Below, piece by piece: positions 1 through 9,620 of a stretch of 64,000 bases of DNA (position 1 is its first letter; each line of letters opens with the position of its first letter). The translations under genes and the position numbers were made by a program. The notes under the pieces are model-generated. The model ran no database searches. It saw only the letters and a list, made by a program, of their open reading frames with translations, and was not told where the DNA came from. This DNA is from Mesorhizobium loti (GTDB lineage Bacteria > Pseudomonadota > Alphaproteobacteria > Rhizobiales > Rhizobiaceae): the NCBI RefSeq assembly GCF_003148495.1, contig NZ_QGGH01000013.1:1-64000 (forward strand). Reading direction: 5' to 3'.

Positions 1-257
1 TGCGCATTGGTCTCGTTGGGCACGCCATGCGTCGCCCAGCGTGTGTGACCGATGCCGATCGTGCCAGCGAGTGGATCGTCCTTGAGCCGGCGCTCAAGAT
101 TGATCAGCTTGCCTTCGGCGCGGCGGCGGCCAAGCTCACCATGCTCGATGGTGGCGACGCCGGCCGAGTCATAGCCGCGATATTCCAGCCGCTTCAGCGC
201 ATCGACGATGAGCGGCGCAACCTGCGAATGGCCGACGATTCCAACAATACCGCACAT
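1..257 (-). CDS. glmS: Glutamine-fructose-6-phosphate aminotransferase, N-terminal part (cut by window edge)
   Basis: Makes glucosamine-6-phosphate from fructose-6-phosphate and glutamine, the entry to UDP-GlcNAc for peptidoglycan and LPS. The reverse strand from base 257 reads MCGIVGIVGH, then LKRLEYRGYDSAGVA and GHTRWATHG. These are the class II glutamine amidotransferase motifs, with Cys2 (after Met removal) as the nucleophile. About 85 codons are visible and the isomerase domains lie outside the window. The start is fixed because the Cys must follow the initiator Met. A nodulation-type paralog (nodM) would look alike at this end, so the symbol is family-level. Confidence 0.9.
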   Translation of the reverse strand, partial: MCGIVGIVGHSQVAPLIVDALKRLEYRGYDSAGVATIEHGELGRRRAEGKLINLERRLKDDPLAGTIGIGHTRWATHGVPNETNA

Positions 258-684
258 GGCCTCGTCCCCAATAGCCAGCATAATCCGGGCTTATCGCCGA
301 AAACCACATTACCCATCCTTGATTGCGGGCTGATCGTTCGTTTGGAGGAGCCTGCCGATTTAATCGGAACTGAAATGTCGCGCTTGAAATCCGAAGAGGC
401 CGAGAGGGCGCAGCTCCAGGCAGCAGGCCTGCGCAATCGCTGAGGCAGCCCGCCCCGGCGAAGAGTGTTCGTTTGAATGATGCGCGGCCGCCAGCCGAGG
501 CGCAGTTTGACCCAGCCGGCAACCACGACACATCCCCAACAGCCGGTTAGGCCCGGCCGCCTGATGCCCCAACCCAGAGCTGTCGGGCCGCTTGATCTGT
601 CTGGGGACGCGAAAGTCATGGGGACAGAGCTGGCTTTGGGAATCTGGACACCGGCAACGTGGTTGCCGCGAATCAAGAGAGACC
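258..684. other. Non-coding stretch upstream of glmS
   Basis: About 430 bases between the glmS start and the IS3 remnant. Reading frames here overlap on both strands and none shows a recognisable motif. It should contain the glmS promoter, but I cannot place one. Confidence 0.4.
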
Positions 685-993
685 ATGACGAAGCGCACGC
701 GACGCGACCACACACCGGCTTTCAAGGCCAAGGTGGCTCTGACTGCCATCAAGGGCGAAAAGACGCTGGCCGAGTTCGCTAAGCTTTTCGATGTTCACCC
801 GAACCAAATCACAGCCTGGAAGGCGCAACTCCTTGACGGCACCGCCGGCGTCTTCGGCTCGAGCGTTGCGAGCGCCGAGGCGCCATCGGTGGATTTGAAG
901 GCCCTTCACGCCAAGATCGGAGAGCTGGCACTGGAGAATTGTTTTTTGGAATGCGCGCTTATCAAGGCCGGCATGCTGAGCGTAAAGCGATAA
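685..993 (+). CDS. IS3-family transposase OrfA (helix-turn-helix subunit)
   Basis: A 102-residue protein starting MTKRTRRDHT, then PAFKAKVALTAIKGEKTLAE and HPNQITAWKAQLLDG. This is the standard N-terminal HTH of IS3-group OrfA, followed by a short leucine-rich segment (LHAKIGELALENCFLECALIKAG). The ATG at 685 was chosen because it gives the usual OrfA N-terminus; an upstream start at 592 adds unrelated residues. The frame ends just where a degraded OrfB begins, as expected for an IS3 element that uses frameshifting, but OrfB is destroyed, so the element cannot move by itself. Confidence 0.8.
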   Translation: MTKRTRRDHTPAFKAKVALTAIKGEKTLAEFAKLFDVHPNQITAWKAQLLDGTAGVFGSSVASAEAPSVDLKALHAKIGELALENCFLECALIKAGMLSVKR

Positions 994-1186
994 TCGACCG
1001 CAACCACGACCTTCCCACACCAGGCGCGGCCGGTGTCAGCCAAGGACCTCGCGCTGATGCGCCGCATCGATGAACTGCAGCTAGATACCCGTTCGCGGGT
1101 GCGCGACATTTCCCAACCGCGAGGGCGTCGCTGATGAAGCGCATGGGTCCTCCCGGCGTCACACACGACACCAGCGCAATCGAATG
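993..1186 (+). pseudogene. Degraded IS3-family OrfB (integrase subunit) remnant
   Basis: Just after orfA, one frame reads IDRNHDLPTPGAAGV, a second VSAKDLALMRRIDELQLD, and a third LMKRMG. These match the ordered N-terminal signatures of IS3-group OrfB (IDR.H, the RRIDELH-type segment, then LMKRMG), but they are spread over different frames and most of the intervening sequence is missing. The DDE catalytic core is absent. Together with orfA this is a dead insertion sequence lying next to glmS. Confidence 0.65.
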
Positions 1187-1793
1187 ATCGAAATCCGGCG
1201 GAACGCCACTTATCATTCGCGGGAAACTGTTCAGACAACCGGAGCCAGCGCTGCCGCCCGCATCATGGAGGGGCAAGGATGCGGAGAGCGAAGGCCGTCC
1301 GCGTCAATCCGAGGATTGCGTTCTGAAATCCAGAGCCTCCAGTCGCGACTGGAGCTTACATCAAGGCAAATAGCGAGTCCTCGAATGAGATCGCTAGATT
1401 CAGGCTCCAATGGAGCGACGCGGTGAAAGGCAGGTTGCCGAAGGTTGGCTGCCCTCACCAGGGAGGCCGAGACCGATAAGCTGAACCACCAATTTTTCAC
1501 AGCTTTCGCTGCACCGGGCATCCGATCAGATCCAACTGGATGTCCGCCGGCAGGAATGCGAAGACCTGTGGGCCGAAATCGCATTGGCACATGCCCGAAT
1601 CCGCGAACTGCTCTCCTAGGAGAGGCTGCTTAAGGCCACCTACGTCCTGCCGCAGGAGAGCGTTGCGACCAAGATTCCCGTGACGGCGGAGCGGGCGGCG
1701 CGTGCCATACTACGCGTTGGGCGGAGGACGTTCACCGCGTCTTAAGAGCAAGAGCTGCTCATAATTGCGGCTCGCTTCCAACAGTTCGCCGCC
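1187..1793. other. Degenerate stretch without a recognisable gene
   Basis: About 600 bases. A plus-strand stretch around 1445-1740 has coiled-coil-like composition broken by stops, which suggests a decayed gene, but no family can be named. Confidence 0.35.
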
Positions 1794-3167
1794 TCATTGG
1801 CGGAAAGCCCGCGACATCTGATCGGTAAGAGGCTTCAGGAGATAAGACCAGACCGAGCGTTCGTCGGTCCTGATGTGAACCTCGGCCGGCATACCCGGTT
1901 TCAGCACCTTGGCATCGGTCAGGCAGGCCGCCTTGTTCTCGACGTCGACGCGTGCCGAGAAATACGAGAGCTGGTGTTGTTGATCCTTGATCAGGTCCGC
2001 CGAAATGCGCTTGACCGATCCTTGGCAAGCCGGCGTCGTGCCGGCATCGAAAGCCGGGAACCGGATCGACACCCGTTGACCGGGACGAATGTCATCTATC
2101 CGCGATGGGGGGATCAACGCATCGACGACGAGGTTGTCGGCGTCGGGGACAATCATCATGAGCACTTCCCCAGGAGCGATCACGCCGCCAATTGTGTGGA
2201 TGGAGGATTCCTGTATCGTGCCCGATTGCGGAGCGCGGATGCTCGTTTTCGTCAACTCGTCTTGCGCCACAACCTGGCGCTCGTTGAGTTCGGTCTGCTT
2301 GGCTTCCGTTTCACGAAGTTCGCTGGTGACCTCACTGCGCCTTTGTTCATCGAGCTGAAGGACCTGCAGTTCGGTCTCGCTGATTCGGCCTTGCGCCTCA
2401 GCAACCGCCGCCGCGAGTCGTCCTGACTCTCCGTGCGCCCGGGTGGCATCCAATCTGACGTTGCTCAGTCTCTCCTTGGGCACCAATTTTTTTGAGAAGA
2501 GCGCTTGGATATCGGCAAGATCCCCGTCCAGCAGGACCACGGACTGGTCTTCGGCGGTCTGTTGCGCCTTGAGGCCATCGATCTGACGTTCGAGTTGCTT
2601 CGAGCGGCTTTGCAATTGCGCCTTCTGTCCCGTCAACGCAGCTGCACGGCTTTCGAACAGGGCGCGCTCGCCGCTGACGAGCGCTGCTAGTTGCGGATCG
2701 CCCATGCGCATCCGAAGGCCGGACGGAAGCTGCATTTCCGGCAGACCTTGTCGCTCTGCCTCCAGCCGGGCAAGACGAACGGTCGTGCGATCGAGATCCT
2801 CACTGATTATCTGCAGGTTGGCCCGTGTCAGCGTGTCGTCCAGCCTGGCCACCACATCGCCAGCCCGCACATGGTCCCCGTCTTGTGCGAAGATGCCTCC
2901 GATCGTGCCGCCCGTCAGATGCTGGACTTTTTTTGTGTTGCTTTCGACCACCACGGTGGCAGGCGCAATCACCGCGCCGGCGATGTTGGTCAAACCCAGC
3001 CAAAGCCCTCCGCCGGCAATCAACAGAGCCGTGATCACCAAGCCAAGAATGAGATTGGCTCGGATATCGTCCCGCGCATCGACTGCATTCGCCCCGGACC
3101 TCCGGTTTCCATCGCCAATCGGAGCGCATGTCGACAGGGTAATATCAGACAAAGGATAGTACCTCAC
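1794..3167 (-). CDS. HlyD-family membrane fusion protein of a type I secretion system (PrsE-like)
   Basis: A 457-residue periplasmic adaptor that should link the inner-membrane ABC exporter to a TolC-type outer-membrane channel. One membrane helix lies near residues 38-58. It is followed by a biotinyl-lipoyl-like half (GGTIGGIFAQDGDHVRAGDVVARLD), a long coiled coil (about 100-300), the second lipoyl half (IRAPQSGTIQ) and a C-terminal beta domain with GMPAEV. It starts with GTG at 3167, overlapping the exporter stop as GTGA, so the two are translationally coupled. The position inside an EPS locus matches rhizobial PrsDE, which export EPS glycanases. Confidence 0.88.
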   Translation of the reverse strand: MRYYPLSDITLSTCAPIGDGNRRSGANAVDARDDIRANLILGLVITALLIAGGGLWLGLTNIAGAVIAPATVVVESNTKKVQHLTGGTIGGIFAQDGDHVRAGDVVARLDDTLTRANLQIISEDLDRTTVRLARLEAERQGLPEMQLPSGLRMRMGDPQLAALVSGERALFESRAAALTGQKAQLQSRSKQLERQIDGLKAQQTAEDQSVVLLDGDLADIQALFSKKLVPKERLSNVRLDATRAHGESGRLAAAVAEAQGRISETELQVLQLDEQRRSEVTSELRETEAKQTELNERQVVAQDELTKTSIRAPQSGTIQESSIHTIGGVIAPGEVLMMIVPDADNLVVDALIPPSRIDDIRPGQRVSIRFPAFDAGTTPACQGSVKRISADLIKDQQHQLSYFSARVDVENKAACLTDAKVLKPGMPAEVHIRTDERSVWSYLLKPLTDQMSRAFRQ

Positions 3168-4918
3168 GCATGACCGCTTATTCCTTTCTGCATCGGGACG
3201 GCCGATGCAGACCGGGCTGCGGTGGAGGGGAATGGCCGGATAACGTTCGCCAAGACTTCCTCGCGCGAGCCGAACGAATGAAGCGTCCCATTCGCCATGA
3301 CAAGTACGCTATCGATATTGGTGAGGGCAGAAGGACGGTGGGCAACAACGATGACAATGCCACCACGCCGGCGCACCGCCAGGATCGCCCCGGCCAGCGC
3401 GGCGTCGCCGTCGACGTCCAGATTTGAATTGGGCTCGTCGAGGACGACAAGGAATGGATCGCCATAAAGGGCCCTGGCGAGCCCGACGAGTTGCCTCTGT
3501 CCGGACGACAGGGCTGCGCCTCCCTCGCCTACGCGTGTTTGAAAACCATCCGGCAAACGCATGATCATCTTGTCGACGCCAGCGGCCCTGGCGGCTGCGA
3601 GCACACCCTTGGCGTCGCCCGCGCCGCCAAATCGCGAAATGTTGTCGGCAACGGTTCCGTCAAACAATTCAACGTCCTGTGGGAGGTAGCCGACATAGGC
3701 GCCAAGCTGTTCATGGCCCCATTGGTCAAGCGAAGCTTCGTCCAATCGTACCATTCCGCGCAGTGGCTGCCACACTCCCACCAACGCGCGCACAAGTGTG
3801 GTTTTGCCGGAACCGCTTGGGCCGACAATGGCCATCCCGGCCCCACAGGATAAATGAAAGCTCACGTTGGTCACGGTCGGCTTTTGCTGGCCTGGCGGCG
3901 CTATTGTCAGATCCTCGACCTTCAGCATCGCCTCTGGCCGTGGCAGTTGCATGAGCTCGCCGCGGCTGCCAAAGGCGGCGAGCGCCGCCGTCAGTTGGGA
4001 ATAGCTCTGCCGGAACGAGACAAACCCTCTCCAGTTGGCGAGCGCCGCATCAACTGGGGCCAAAGAGCGGCCGAGCAATATAGACGATGCTATGATCACA
4101 CCCGGCGAAGCCTCCCCCCCGATCACGAGATACGCACCAAGTCCCAGAACAGAAGACTGCAAAGCCATACGGAGCGCCCTCGACAGTGAGCCAGTGGCGC
4201 CGACAATGTCGGAGAGCCGCTCCTGGTGCGCAAGATATGCGTGATTGATCTCACTCCAGCGCCCGGCGAGCCGCCCGGAAAGGCCCATGGCGCGCACGAC
4301 CTCCGCATTGCGGCGGCCGGAATCGGCCAGGTTGCGTTGCGATACGAGTGTCTCAGACGCCCGTGCGGCTGGTCCGCGGCCAAGGATTTCCGCGATCACG
4401 GTGAGCAGCACGACAACAATTGCACCGCTCGTTGCCAGCAGACCGAGCGACGGATGCAGCAGATAGATGACCAGCAGATAGAATGGTATCCACGGAGCGT
4501 CGAAGATGACAGTCGGCCCCAATCCGGAAAGGAAGGCGCGCAACTGATCAAGATCGCGAAGCGGCTGCAGCCGGCTCGCATTCTGCCCGCCGAGGAGCGG
4601 CAGGGAAAGCGAGAGAGCGAAGACCTGTTGCTGCAGAGTTTTATGGAGGCGATTGCCGATTCGAACCAGCAGGCGAAGCCGCACGAAATCCAGCAATCCA
4701 TAAACGGCGTAAAGGCCCAGCATACCGATCGTAAATCCGACAAGTGTCGGAACACTTTGCGAAGGCAAAACGCGATCGTAGATTTGCAGCATATAGACGG
4801 AGCCGGTCAGCGCGAGAATGTTTATGACCGCCGAGAACGCGCCAACGCCTACCAGCGCGGGCGCGGAGCCCAGCATAGCGGCACGCAGGTCGGGCGAAAG
4901 TTTTCCGCCGGGGTTCAT
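3164..4918 (-). CDS. Type I secretion ABC exporter, permease-ATPase fusion (PrsD-like)
   Basis: A 584-residue fused exporter for unfolded proteins carrying C-terminal RTX-type signals. The N-terminal half has about six membrane helices (residues 20-300). The ATPase domain has Walker A GPSGSGKTT at 366-374, the signature LSSGQRQL near 477, Walker B LVVLDEP and an H-loop VAHR. No C39 peptidase domain precedes the membrane part, so it is of the RTX-exporter kind rather than the bacteriocin kind. It overlaps the adaptor gene by 4 bases. No outer-membrane TolC gene is nearby. The likely cargo in this window is the RTX protein at 28603-30120. Confidence 0.9.
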   Translation of the reverse strand: MNPGGKLSPDLRAAMLGSAPALVGVGAFSAVINILALTGSVYMLQIYDRVLPSQSVPTLVGFTIGMLGLYAVYGLLDFVRLRLLVRIGNRLHKTLQQQVFALSLSLPLLGGQNASRLQPLRDLDQLRAFLSGLGPTVIFDAPWIPFYLLVIYLLHPSLGLLATSGAIVVVLLTVIAEILGRGPAARASETLVSQRNLADSGRRNAEVVRAMGLSGRLAGRWSEINHAYLAHQERLSDIVGATGSLSRALRMALQSSVLGLGAYLVIGGEASPGVIIASSILLGRSLAPVDAALANWRGFVSFRQSYSQLTAALAAFGSRGELMQLPRPEAMLKVEDLTIAPPGQQKPTVTNVSFHLSCGAGMAIVGPSGSGKTTLVRALVGVWQPLRGMVRLDEASLDQWGHEQLGAYVGYLPQDVELFDGTVADNISRFGGAGDAKGVLAAARAAGVDKMIMRLPDGFQTRVGEGGAALSSGQRQLVGLARALYGDPFLVVLDEPNSNLDVDGDAALAGAILAVRRRGGIVIVVAHRPSALTNIDSVLVMANGTLHSFGSREEVLANVIRPFPSTAARSASAVPMQKGISGHA

Positions 4919-5377
4919 AGCTCGTGACTTCTGATGAGAAATCGTCGCGCAAGCTCGCTGGCCTTACCGGCCAAGGACAGTTTTTCGGTTTTCAGGGGCG
5001 TTCCCTCTTCGCTGTATCATATTACGCCCCGCTAACTTATGTGCCCTTTGGCCCAAATGTAGCGAAATCGTGACGGCGGCCCGAGAAACGTGGAATTGAC
5101 ATATTAAATCGGTGGAAAACGGGAAGAAGCCGCCATTTCAAGTGAGATGGATGGCTGCGCATGTCGCATGCTGCAAGTCAGATCGGCACCGCCACAATCC
5201 TTTTCGGCGGCGTTTCGCCCGTCCGGACGCAGACGCCGGTTCCCGACTCAGGATTCACTTCCGCAACCGTTGAGCCTGGAGTTCGGTCTTGCCGTGATCT
5301 TCCGATCGGTTGCGTTCGATGGCCTTTACGAAGCAGTGAGCCCCGAGCCATCGTTATCGGCCCGCGATCGAGGCCGC
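4919..5377. other. Intergenic gap between the EPS export gene and the exporter pair
   Basis: About 460 bases with no supportable gene. Its length suggests that the exporter pair has its own leftward promoter and is not simply read from the EPS genes upstream. No clear promoter or terminator could be assigned. Confidence 0.4.
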
Positions 5378-6637
5378 CTACTGGACTGCCGCGCTTTGCA
5401 GATCAGTGCTGAACCTGGCCTCGACGGTGTCCCCCGGCATCACAATCGTATCTTCACCGGCCGCTAGTTTGCGCCACTCCTCGCTCATCTTGCGGACGAT
5501 CGTGACCTGCGCCCGGATTGTTTCACCGGCAATCGGCAATGGCTGGGCGGATGCCCCGGTCGGTTGCAGCTTCTCGCTGGCAGCGTGGAGTTTGGTGGTG
5601 ACGTCGGCAAGCCGCGCGTTGGTATCCTTCAGATCGATCAGCAAACCGATCTTCCTCTGATTCTCGTTGCGCTCGTGCTGCCTGACATAGTCCTCCTGCT
5701 GGCGTCGCGCCCGCATGAGTTCGACCGACGTTTGAAGCGCGCCACTTGAAGAGAGAAGCAAGGCGCGTCTGACATCGGCGAGCCGGTTGTTGGTCAGGTT
5801 ACCTGACTCAAAAACCTTTGTTACGCGCGCCAGGTCTTCCTGATCCGCTTTCACGCCCTCGGCCTCGACCTGTTCGCGCTTCTGCAACACCTCGATTTGA
5901 TCCGCTGTGTCCTTCTCGCCCTTCTCAAGAAAAGCCTGCTCCTGCTGGAAATCGCTCAGCGCAATCTTCAGCCCATCTCCTTCGGCCTGGGCGATCGCTG
6001 CTCCTATACTGGGAGACAGAGGTGATCCTTGTGGTATCTGCGTGTCGAAATCCGCCTGGTCTTGAAGTTCGGCGCGGAGCCGGGCGGCGTGAAAATAGTC
6101 CTTGGTGTAGTCACCCCACAATGTTTCGTAGTCTCGCCTGAGATCAACCGGATCCGGTCCGGTCTGGCCCGCCCGTGACCGCAAAAGGCTGAAGCCGCCG
6201 GCGACGGCGAGCGCCTGCCGCACGGTCATGAGCGGACGATAGGCCTGTTGTCCCGGGGTAAGCACGTCGCCCATCACATAGATCGGACGGTAATCGGCGA
6301 TGGTTGCGGTCACATCGTCTGGCTTGATAACGACCATTTGCTCCCTGCCGTCGGGCAGGCGCACATGAAAAATCTTGGTCGGCAGAAGCGTTTGCATGCG
6401 CGTCTGCAATTCGGACCCCGTGAGGCCTGCGACCATGACCATTCCGACTTCGGGAAGCGCGATATTGCCATCCATCTGGACCACAGCTCGCTGCGTTCGA
6501 TCCGCAATTGACGCTATCCCGATCTCGACGGCATCGCCAGGTGACAGCTTATAAGGTTCGATATCGCCGGCGACAGCCATCGATGTCAGGCACATGACGG
6601 CAACTGAAGCAAGAGTGGTTCGTTTAGGGAAGGCCAT
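5378..6637 (-). CDS. Outer-membrane polysaccharide export protein (OPX/ExoF-like)
   Basis: A 419-residue secreted protein expected to help form the outer-membrane and periplasmic conduit for EPS. It has a signal peptide ending near AVAG, then a polysaccharide-export (Wza-type) domain starting YKLSPGDAVEIGI, an SLBB-like segment (YVMGDVLTPGQQAYRPLMTVRQALAVAGG) and a long coiled-coil C-terminal half like rhizobial ExoF. I chose the ATG at 6637 because an AGGAGG ribosome site lies at workable distance; the TTG at 6646 sits almost on top of that site. It follows the propeller gene by 27 bases in one leftward operon. Confidence 0.82.
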   Translation of the reverse strand: MAFPKRTTLASVAVMCLTSMAVAGDIEPYKLSPGDAVEIGIASIADRTQRAVVQMDGNIALPEVGMVMVAGLTGSELQTRMQTLLPTKIFHVRLPDGREQMVVIKPDDVTATIADYRPIYVMGDVLTPGQQAYRPLMTVRQALAVAGGFSLLRSRAGQTGPDPVDLRRDYETLWGDYTKDYFHAARLRAELQDQADFDTQIPQGSPLSPSIGAAIAQAEGDGLKIALSDFQQEQAFLEKGEKDTADQIEVLQKREQVEAEGVKADQEDLARVTKVFESGNLTNNRLADVRRALLLSSSGALQTSVELMRARRQQEDYVRQHERNENQRKIGLLIDLKDTNARLADVTTKLHAASEKLQPTGASAQPLPIAGETIRAQVTIVRKMSEEWRKLAAGEDTIVMPGDTVEARFSTDLQSAAVQ

Positions 6638-6664
6638 CTGCGACAATCTCCTCCTGCGTCGACA

Positions 6665-7900
6665 TCAACTCCGAGGCCATTCAACACGGGCAACGAAATC
6701 GTAGACCGGGCCCCCAGGAACGCCCCAATTGCTCGACCAGACTATCTGTGAGCCGTCTGGAGACGGCGAGGCATGCGTCTCGCTCCAGTAGTCAAACGGA
6801 GCATTCAGCGTGTTGACGATGCGGCGCACCTCCCCGCTGCCGTCCGTGCGCAGCGCAATGACCTGCTGCGAATATGGCGCCCAATCCTTGTGCTTCGATA
6901 CCTCGGCGGGTATCCCGGCATAGCTGACAAACACCCAGCCGGGCCTGTCCAGGGATCTGAGGGACGCATGCTGGGCTTCGCCATATTTCATCAGCGCGGT
7001 GACCTTGCCGTCGCCCAAACGCCGCTTGATCACTTGATACTTGTCCGGATCCGATTTGCTTATGCCGACGTAGATTTCGCTGCCGTCGGCATCGATCGTC
7101 ATGTCGCCATGGCCGGGGCGATGATGCTCCGCCCACTTCTGGCGCAAGGCGCCATCAATTGAAAAGATGAAGCTCGGTTCATTACCGTCCGGCAATTCCT
7201 GGAAACACAGAATGTTGATCCCTAACGGAGAGATCGAGCAGTAGTGGGTGGTCCCCGGAAGCTGGGCCAGATCGATATCCGCAAACTTCCGCTGCAGCCT
7301 GAGGTCGTAGCCAAAGACCACCGCTTTGCCGTCATTGCGCGTCGCAAGCACCGCAATGCGGTTGCCGTCGAGGCTCGGATTGCCCTTGTACGGCCCGAAC
7401 TGCAGATCGTCATAGGCTGACGAGACGAACACCACCTCTTCGTGGTCGGTGCGTGGCGCCCAGGTCGAAATCCGCCGACCACCCACGCAAATCATCAGAT
7501 TGGGATCCTTGGGATGCCATTCGCATTCGGTCGAGCGATCGCGGCGGAACATTGGAACATAGGTACGCCCGTCGAGAAAGCACATGCCCCCACAACCATT
7601 GGCGATAAGGAAAAGGCTTTGGTCCGCATTCCACGCCTGGGCGCTTGAATAACGGTGGCTACAATAGTCCCTGCCGCATGTGATCCCTGAGCCGAGGATT
7701 CCGGGTTTGGTGATCCGCACGAAAATGGTGCCAGATGCCGGATCCTTTTTTGGACGCAGATAGTCCGGCAGGTTTTCCGCTGCCGGTAGGGCCGACTGCT
7801 CCATTGCGCCGCTTTCCCGGCCCCCGCTCATGTAGACACCCAGAGACAGGGCACCGGCAATCAGCAACAACACCAGAAAATGCCGCCGGAGCAGGGTCAT
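6665..7900 (-). CDS. Membrane-anchored beta-propeller protein of unknown function
   Basis: A 411-residue protein with one N-terminal membrane segment (residues 8-25) and then repeated beta-strand blades of WD40/TolB-like character, for example SLDGNRIAVLATRNDG, TIDADGSEIYVGIS and SPSPDGSQIVWSSNWG. Several Cys residues lie between 70 and 140 and could form disulfides outside the cytoplasm. It overlaps the next gene by ATGA and sits between the dehydratase and the EPS export protein, so it is probably needed for EPS assembly, export or modification. No catalytic motif is visible, and oligogalacturonate-lyase-like or binding roles are equally possible. Confidence 0.7.
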   Translation of the reverse strand: MTLLRRHFLVLLLIAGALSLGVYMSGGRESGAMEQSALPAAENLPDYLRPKKDPASGTIFVRITKPGILGSGITCGRDYCSHRYSSAQAWNADQSLFLIANGCGGMCFLDGRTYVPMFRRDRSTECEWHPKDPNLMICVGGRRISTWAPRTDHEEVVFVSSAYDDLQFGPYKGNPSLDGNRIAVLATRNDGKAVVFGYDLRLQRKFADIDLAQLPGTTHYCSISPLGINILCFQELPDGNEPSFIFSIDGALRQKWAEHHRPGHGDMTIDADGSEIYVGISKSDPDKYQVIKRRLGDGKVTALMKYGEAQHASLRSLDRPGWVFVSYAGIPAEVSKHKDWAPYSQQVIALRTDGSGEVRRIVNTLNAPFDYWSETHASPSPDGSQIVWSSNWGVPGGPVYDFVARVEWPRS

Positions 7901-8901
7901 GTCATGTAGCCCTTTTCGCGGCGTACCCGGCCTTCGCTAAACCGCGCCCGCCACCATGCGATCGTTCGCTCAAGCCCGTCGCGCAAGCTCGTCTGCGCCC
8001 GCCATCCAGTCTCGCTCTCAAAGCGCGAGGAATCCGCGAGCAAGGCGCGAACCTCCGAATTTTGCGGCCGCAAACGGTTTTCGTCGCGATGGACCGGTTT
8101 TTTTGAACCGCTCATTTCGAGGACAAGATCCAACACGTCAGAGATGGTCACGGCGCGTTGGCTGCCGGCATTGTAGGCGTGGCCGAATTCCAGGCCGGCC
8201 AAACCCGCGGTCAGGAATGCTGCCGCTGTGTCCTCGACAAAGGTCAGGTCGCGGATCGGACTCGTGTCGCCGACCATGATCGCCGGGCAATTCGGGTCGA
8301 GAGCCTGGCGGATGATGGTCGGCACGATGGCTCGCTCACTCTGACGCGGGCCATATGTGTTGAACGGCCGCAGGATGACAACGGGAACATCAAACGACTT
8401 CGCGTAGGACTCCGCCATCATGTCGGCGCCAATCTTGGATGCCGAATATGGCGACTGTCCGTGCAGTGGATGAGTTTCGCGGATAGGCATGGTCAGGGCG
8501 GTTCCATAAACCTCGCTCGTGGAGGTATGCACAACGCGCTCCGTCTCCCATTGACGCGCCGCTTCGAGGACGTTCACCGTGCCCAGGATGTTGGTTTCCA
8601 CATAGGACTGGGCAGCCGCGTAGGAATATGGAATCGCAATCAGGGCGGCCAAATGAAATACGACGGTCTGACCACGCATGATCCGGTTCAGGAACGCGCT
8701 GTCGCGGACGTCACCGCGGACGAGCTTCAGCCGGCTTCGAATGCTGTCCGGAAGATCGTCCAGCCAGCCATGGCTGTCGAAGGAATTGTAGAGCGCTAGG
8801 GCCGTGACATCAGCCCCGTTGCAGACGAGCGCTTCGGTGAGATGCGACCCGATAAATCCGTCCGCGCCCGTCACCAGAACTTTCTTGCCATTGTAGCTCA
8901 T
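7897..8901 (-). CDS. NAD-dependent sugar-nucleotide epimerase/dehydratase (LegB-like SDR)
   Basis: A 334-residue extended short-chain dehydrogenase. It has the nucleotide-binding GADGFIGSHL motif at the N-terminus, the catalytic SPYSASK (YxxxK) near residue 155, and LRPFNTYGPRQ. The stretch LYNSFDSHGWLDDLP resembles the 4,6-dehydratase subgroup that includes LegB, which makes 4-keto-6-deoxy sugar nucleotides. An aminotransferase encoded two genes upstream could aminate such a product, so the pair probably makes a 4-amino-4,6-dideoxy sugar for the polysaccharide. The exact substrate cannot be read from sequence. Confidence 0.82.
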   Translation of the reverse strand: MSYNGKKVLVTGADGFIGSHLTEALVCNGADVTALALYNSFDSHGWLDDLPDSIRSRLKLVRGDVRDSAFLNRIMRGQTVVFHLAALIAIPYSYAAAQSYVETNILGTVNVLEAARQWETERVVHTSTSEVYGTALTMPIRETHPLHGQSPYSASKIGADMMAESYAKSFDVPVVILRPFNTYGPRQSERAIVPTIIRQALDPNCPAIMVGDTSPIRDLTFVEDTAAAFLTAGLAGLEFGHAYNAGSQRAVTISDVLDLVLEMSGSKKPVHRDENRLRPQNSEVRALLADSSRFESETGWRAQTSLRDGLERTIAWWRARFSEGRVRREKGYMT

Positions 8902-8945
8902 GATTGCGCGTTCCTTGGCTGACCTGCGGTGCTCCCGTGTGGGTT

Positions 8946-9620
8946 TCAGACGTCAATCGGCGGCGATGGAGCCCAGCTGACAACAGCCAGAAAGCCGCGC
9001 GCCATCCACGCGATATCTGAGGCGATGGTGCGCCGTGGATAATAGGAAAGGTCGATCCTGACCTTGGCGGGGAAGATGACCTCCCGGTAGAACAGAATCG
9101 GATCCACGGATCGAGGAAAGAAATGCGCCTCGTGGCGGAAAAGAATTTGGGCCGGGCCCAGCAGGCCAGGCTTGTATTGTAGAACGGCCTCGAGGCCGCC
9201 CCGAAAACAATCGGCGAAAGCCAGGCTCTCGGGGCGCGGACCGATGATCGCCATCTCGCCTTTGAGGACGTTCCACAACTGCGGCAGCTCGTCGAACTTT
9301 GTGGCGGCGAGGAACCGGCCGATCGTCGTCAGGCGGCTGTCGCCCATCACGGTCAGAGGGTGGCCATGGGGGCCGCAGCCCACACCGAACTTGCGGAATT
9401 TGTACATGCGGAAGGGCCGGCCACCAGCCCCCACGCGGGTCTGCAGGAACAAGACGGGACGGCCGCCTTCCAACAGAAGTGCCAGCGCGATCACCAGCAT
9501 CAGTGGTGCAAATATGACGATCGCGAGACTTGCGACCGCGAGGTCGATAGAACGTCTTGCGAAGCCATGCGCGGAGCTTGAAACAGAAGGCCTGTGAAGG
9601 GATAGATCCGACGCATTCAT
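8946..9620 (-). CDS. Undecaprenyl-phosphate sugar transferase (EPS priming enzyme)
   Basis: A 224-residue bacterial sugar transferase that should load the first sugar-phosphate onto the lipid carrier at the inner membrane. One hydrophobic segment lies near residues 25-50, followed by MYKFRKF, DELPQLWNVLKGEMAIIGPR and YKPGLLGP, the conserved blocks of the family. The ATG at 9620 overlaps the aminotransferase stop as ATGA. A longer frame reaching 9950 only reads antisense-like residues through the aminotransferase gene and is not used. It is smaller than the WbaP type, matching the minimal catalytic form. Confidence 0.87.
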   Translation of the reverse strand: MNASDLSLHRPSVSSSAHGFARRSIDLAVASLAIVIFAPLMLVIALALLLEGGRPVLFLQTRVGAGGRPFRMYKFRKFGVGCGPHGHPLTVMGDSRLTTIGRFLAATKFDELPQLWNVLKGEMAIIGPRPESLAFADCFRGGLEAVLQYKPGLLGPAQILFRHEAHFFPRSVDPILFYREVIFPAKVRIDLSYYPRRTIASDIAWMARGFLAVVSWAPSPPIDV

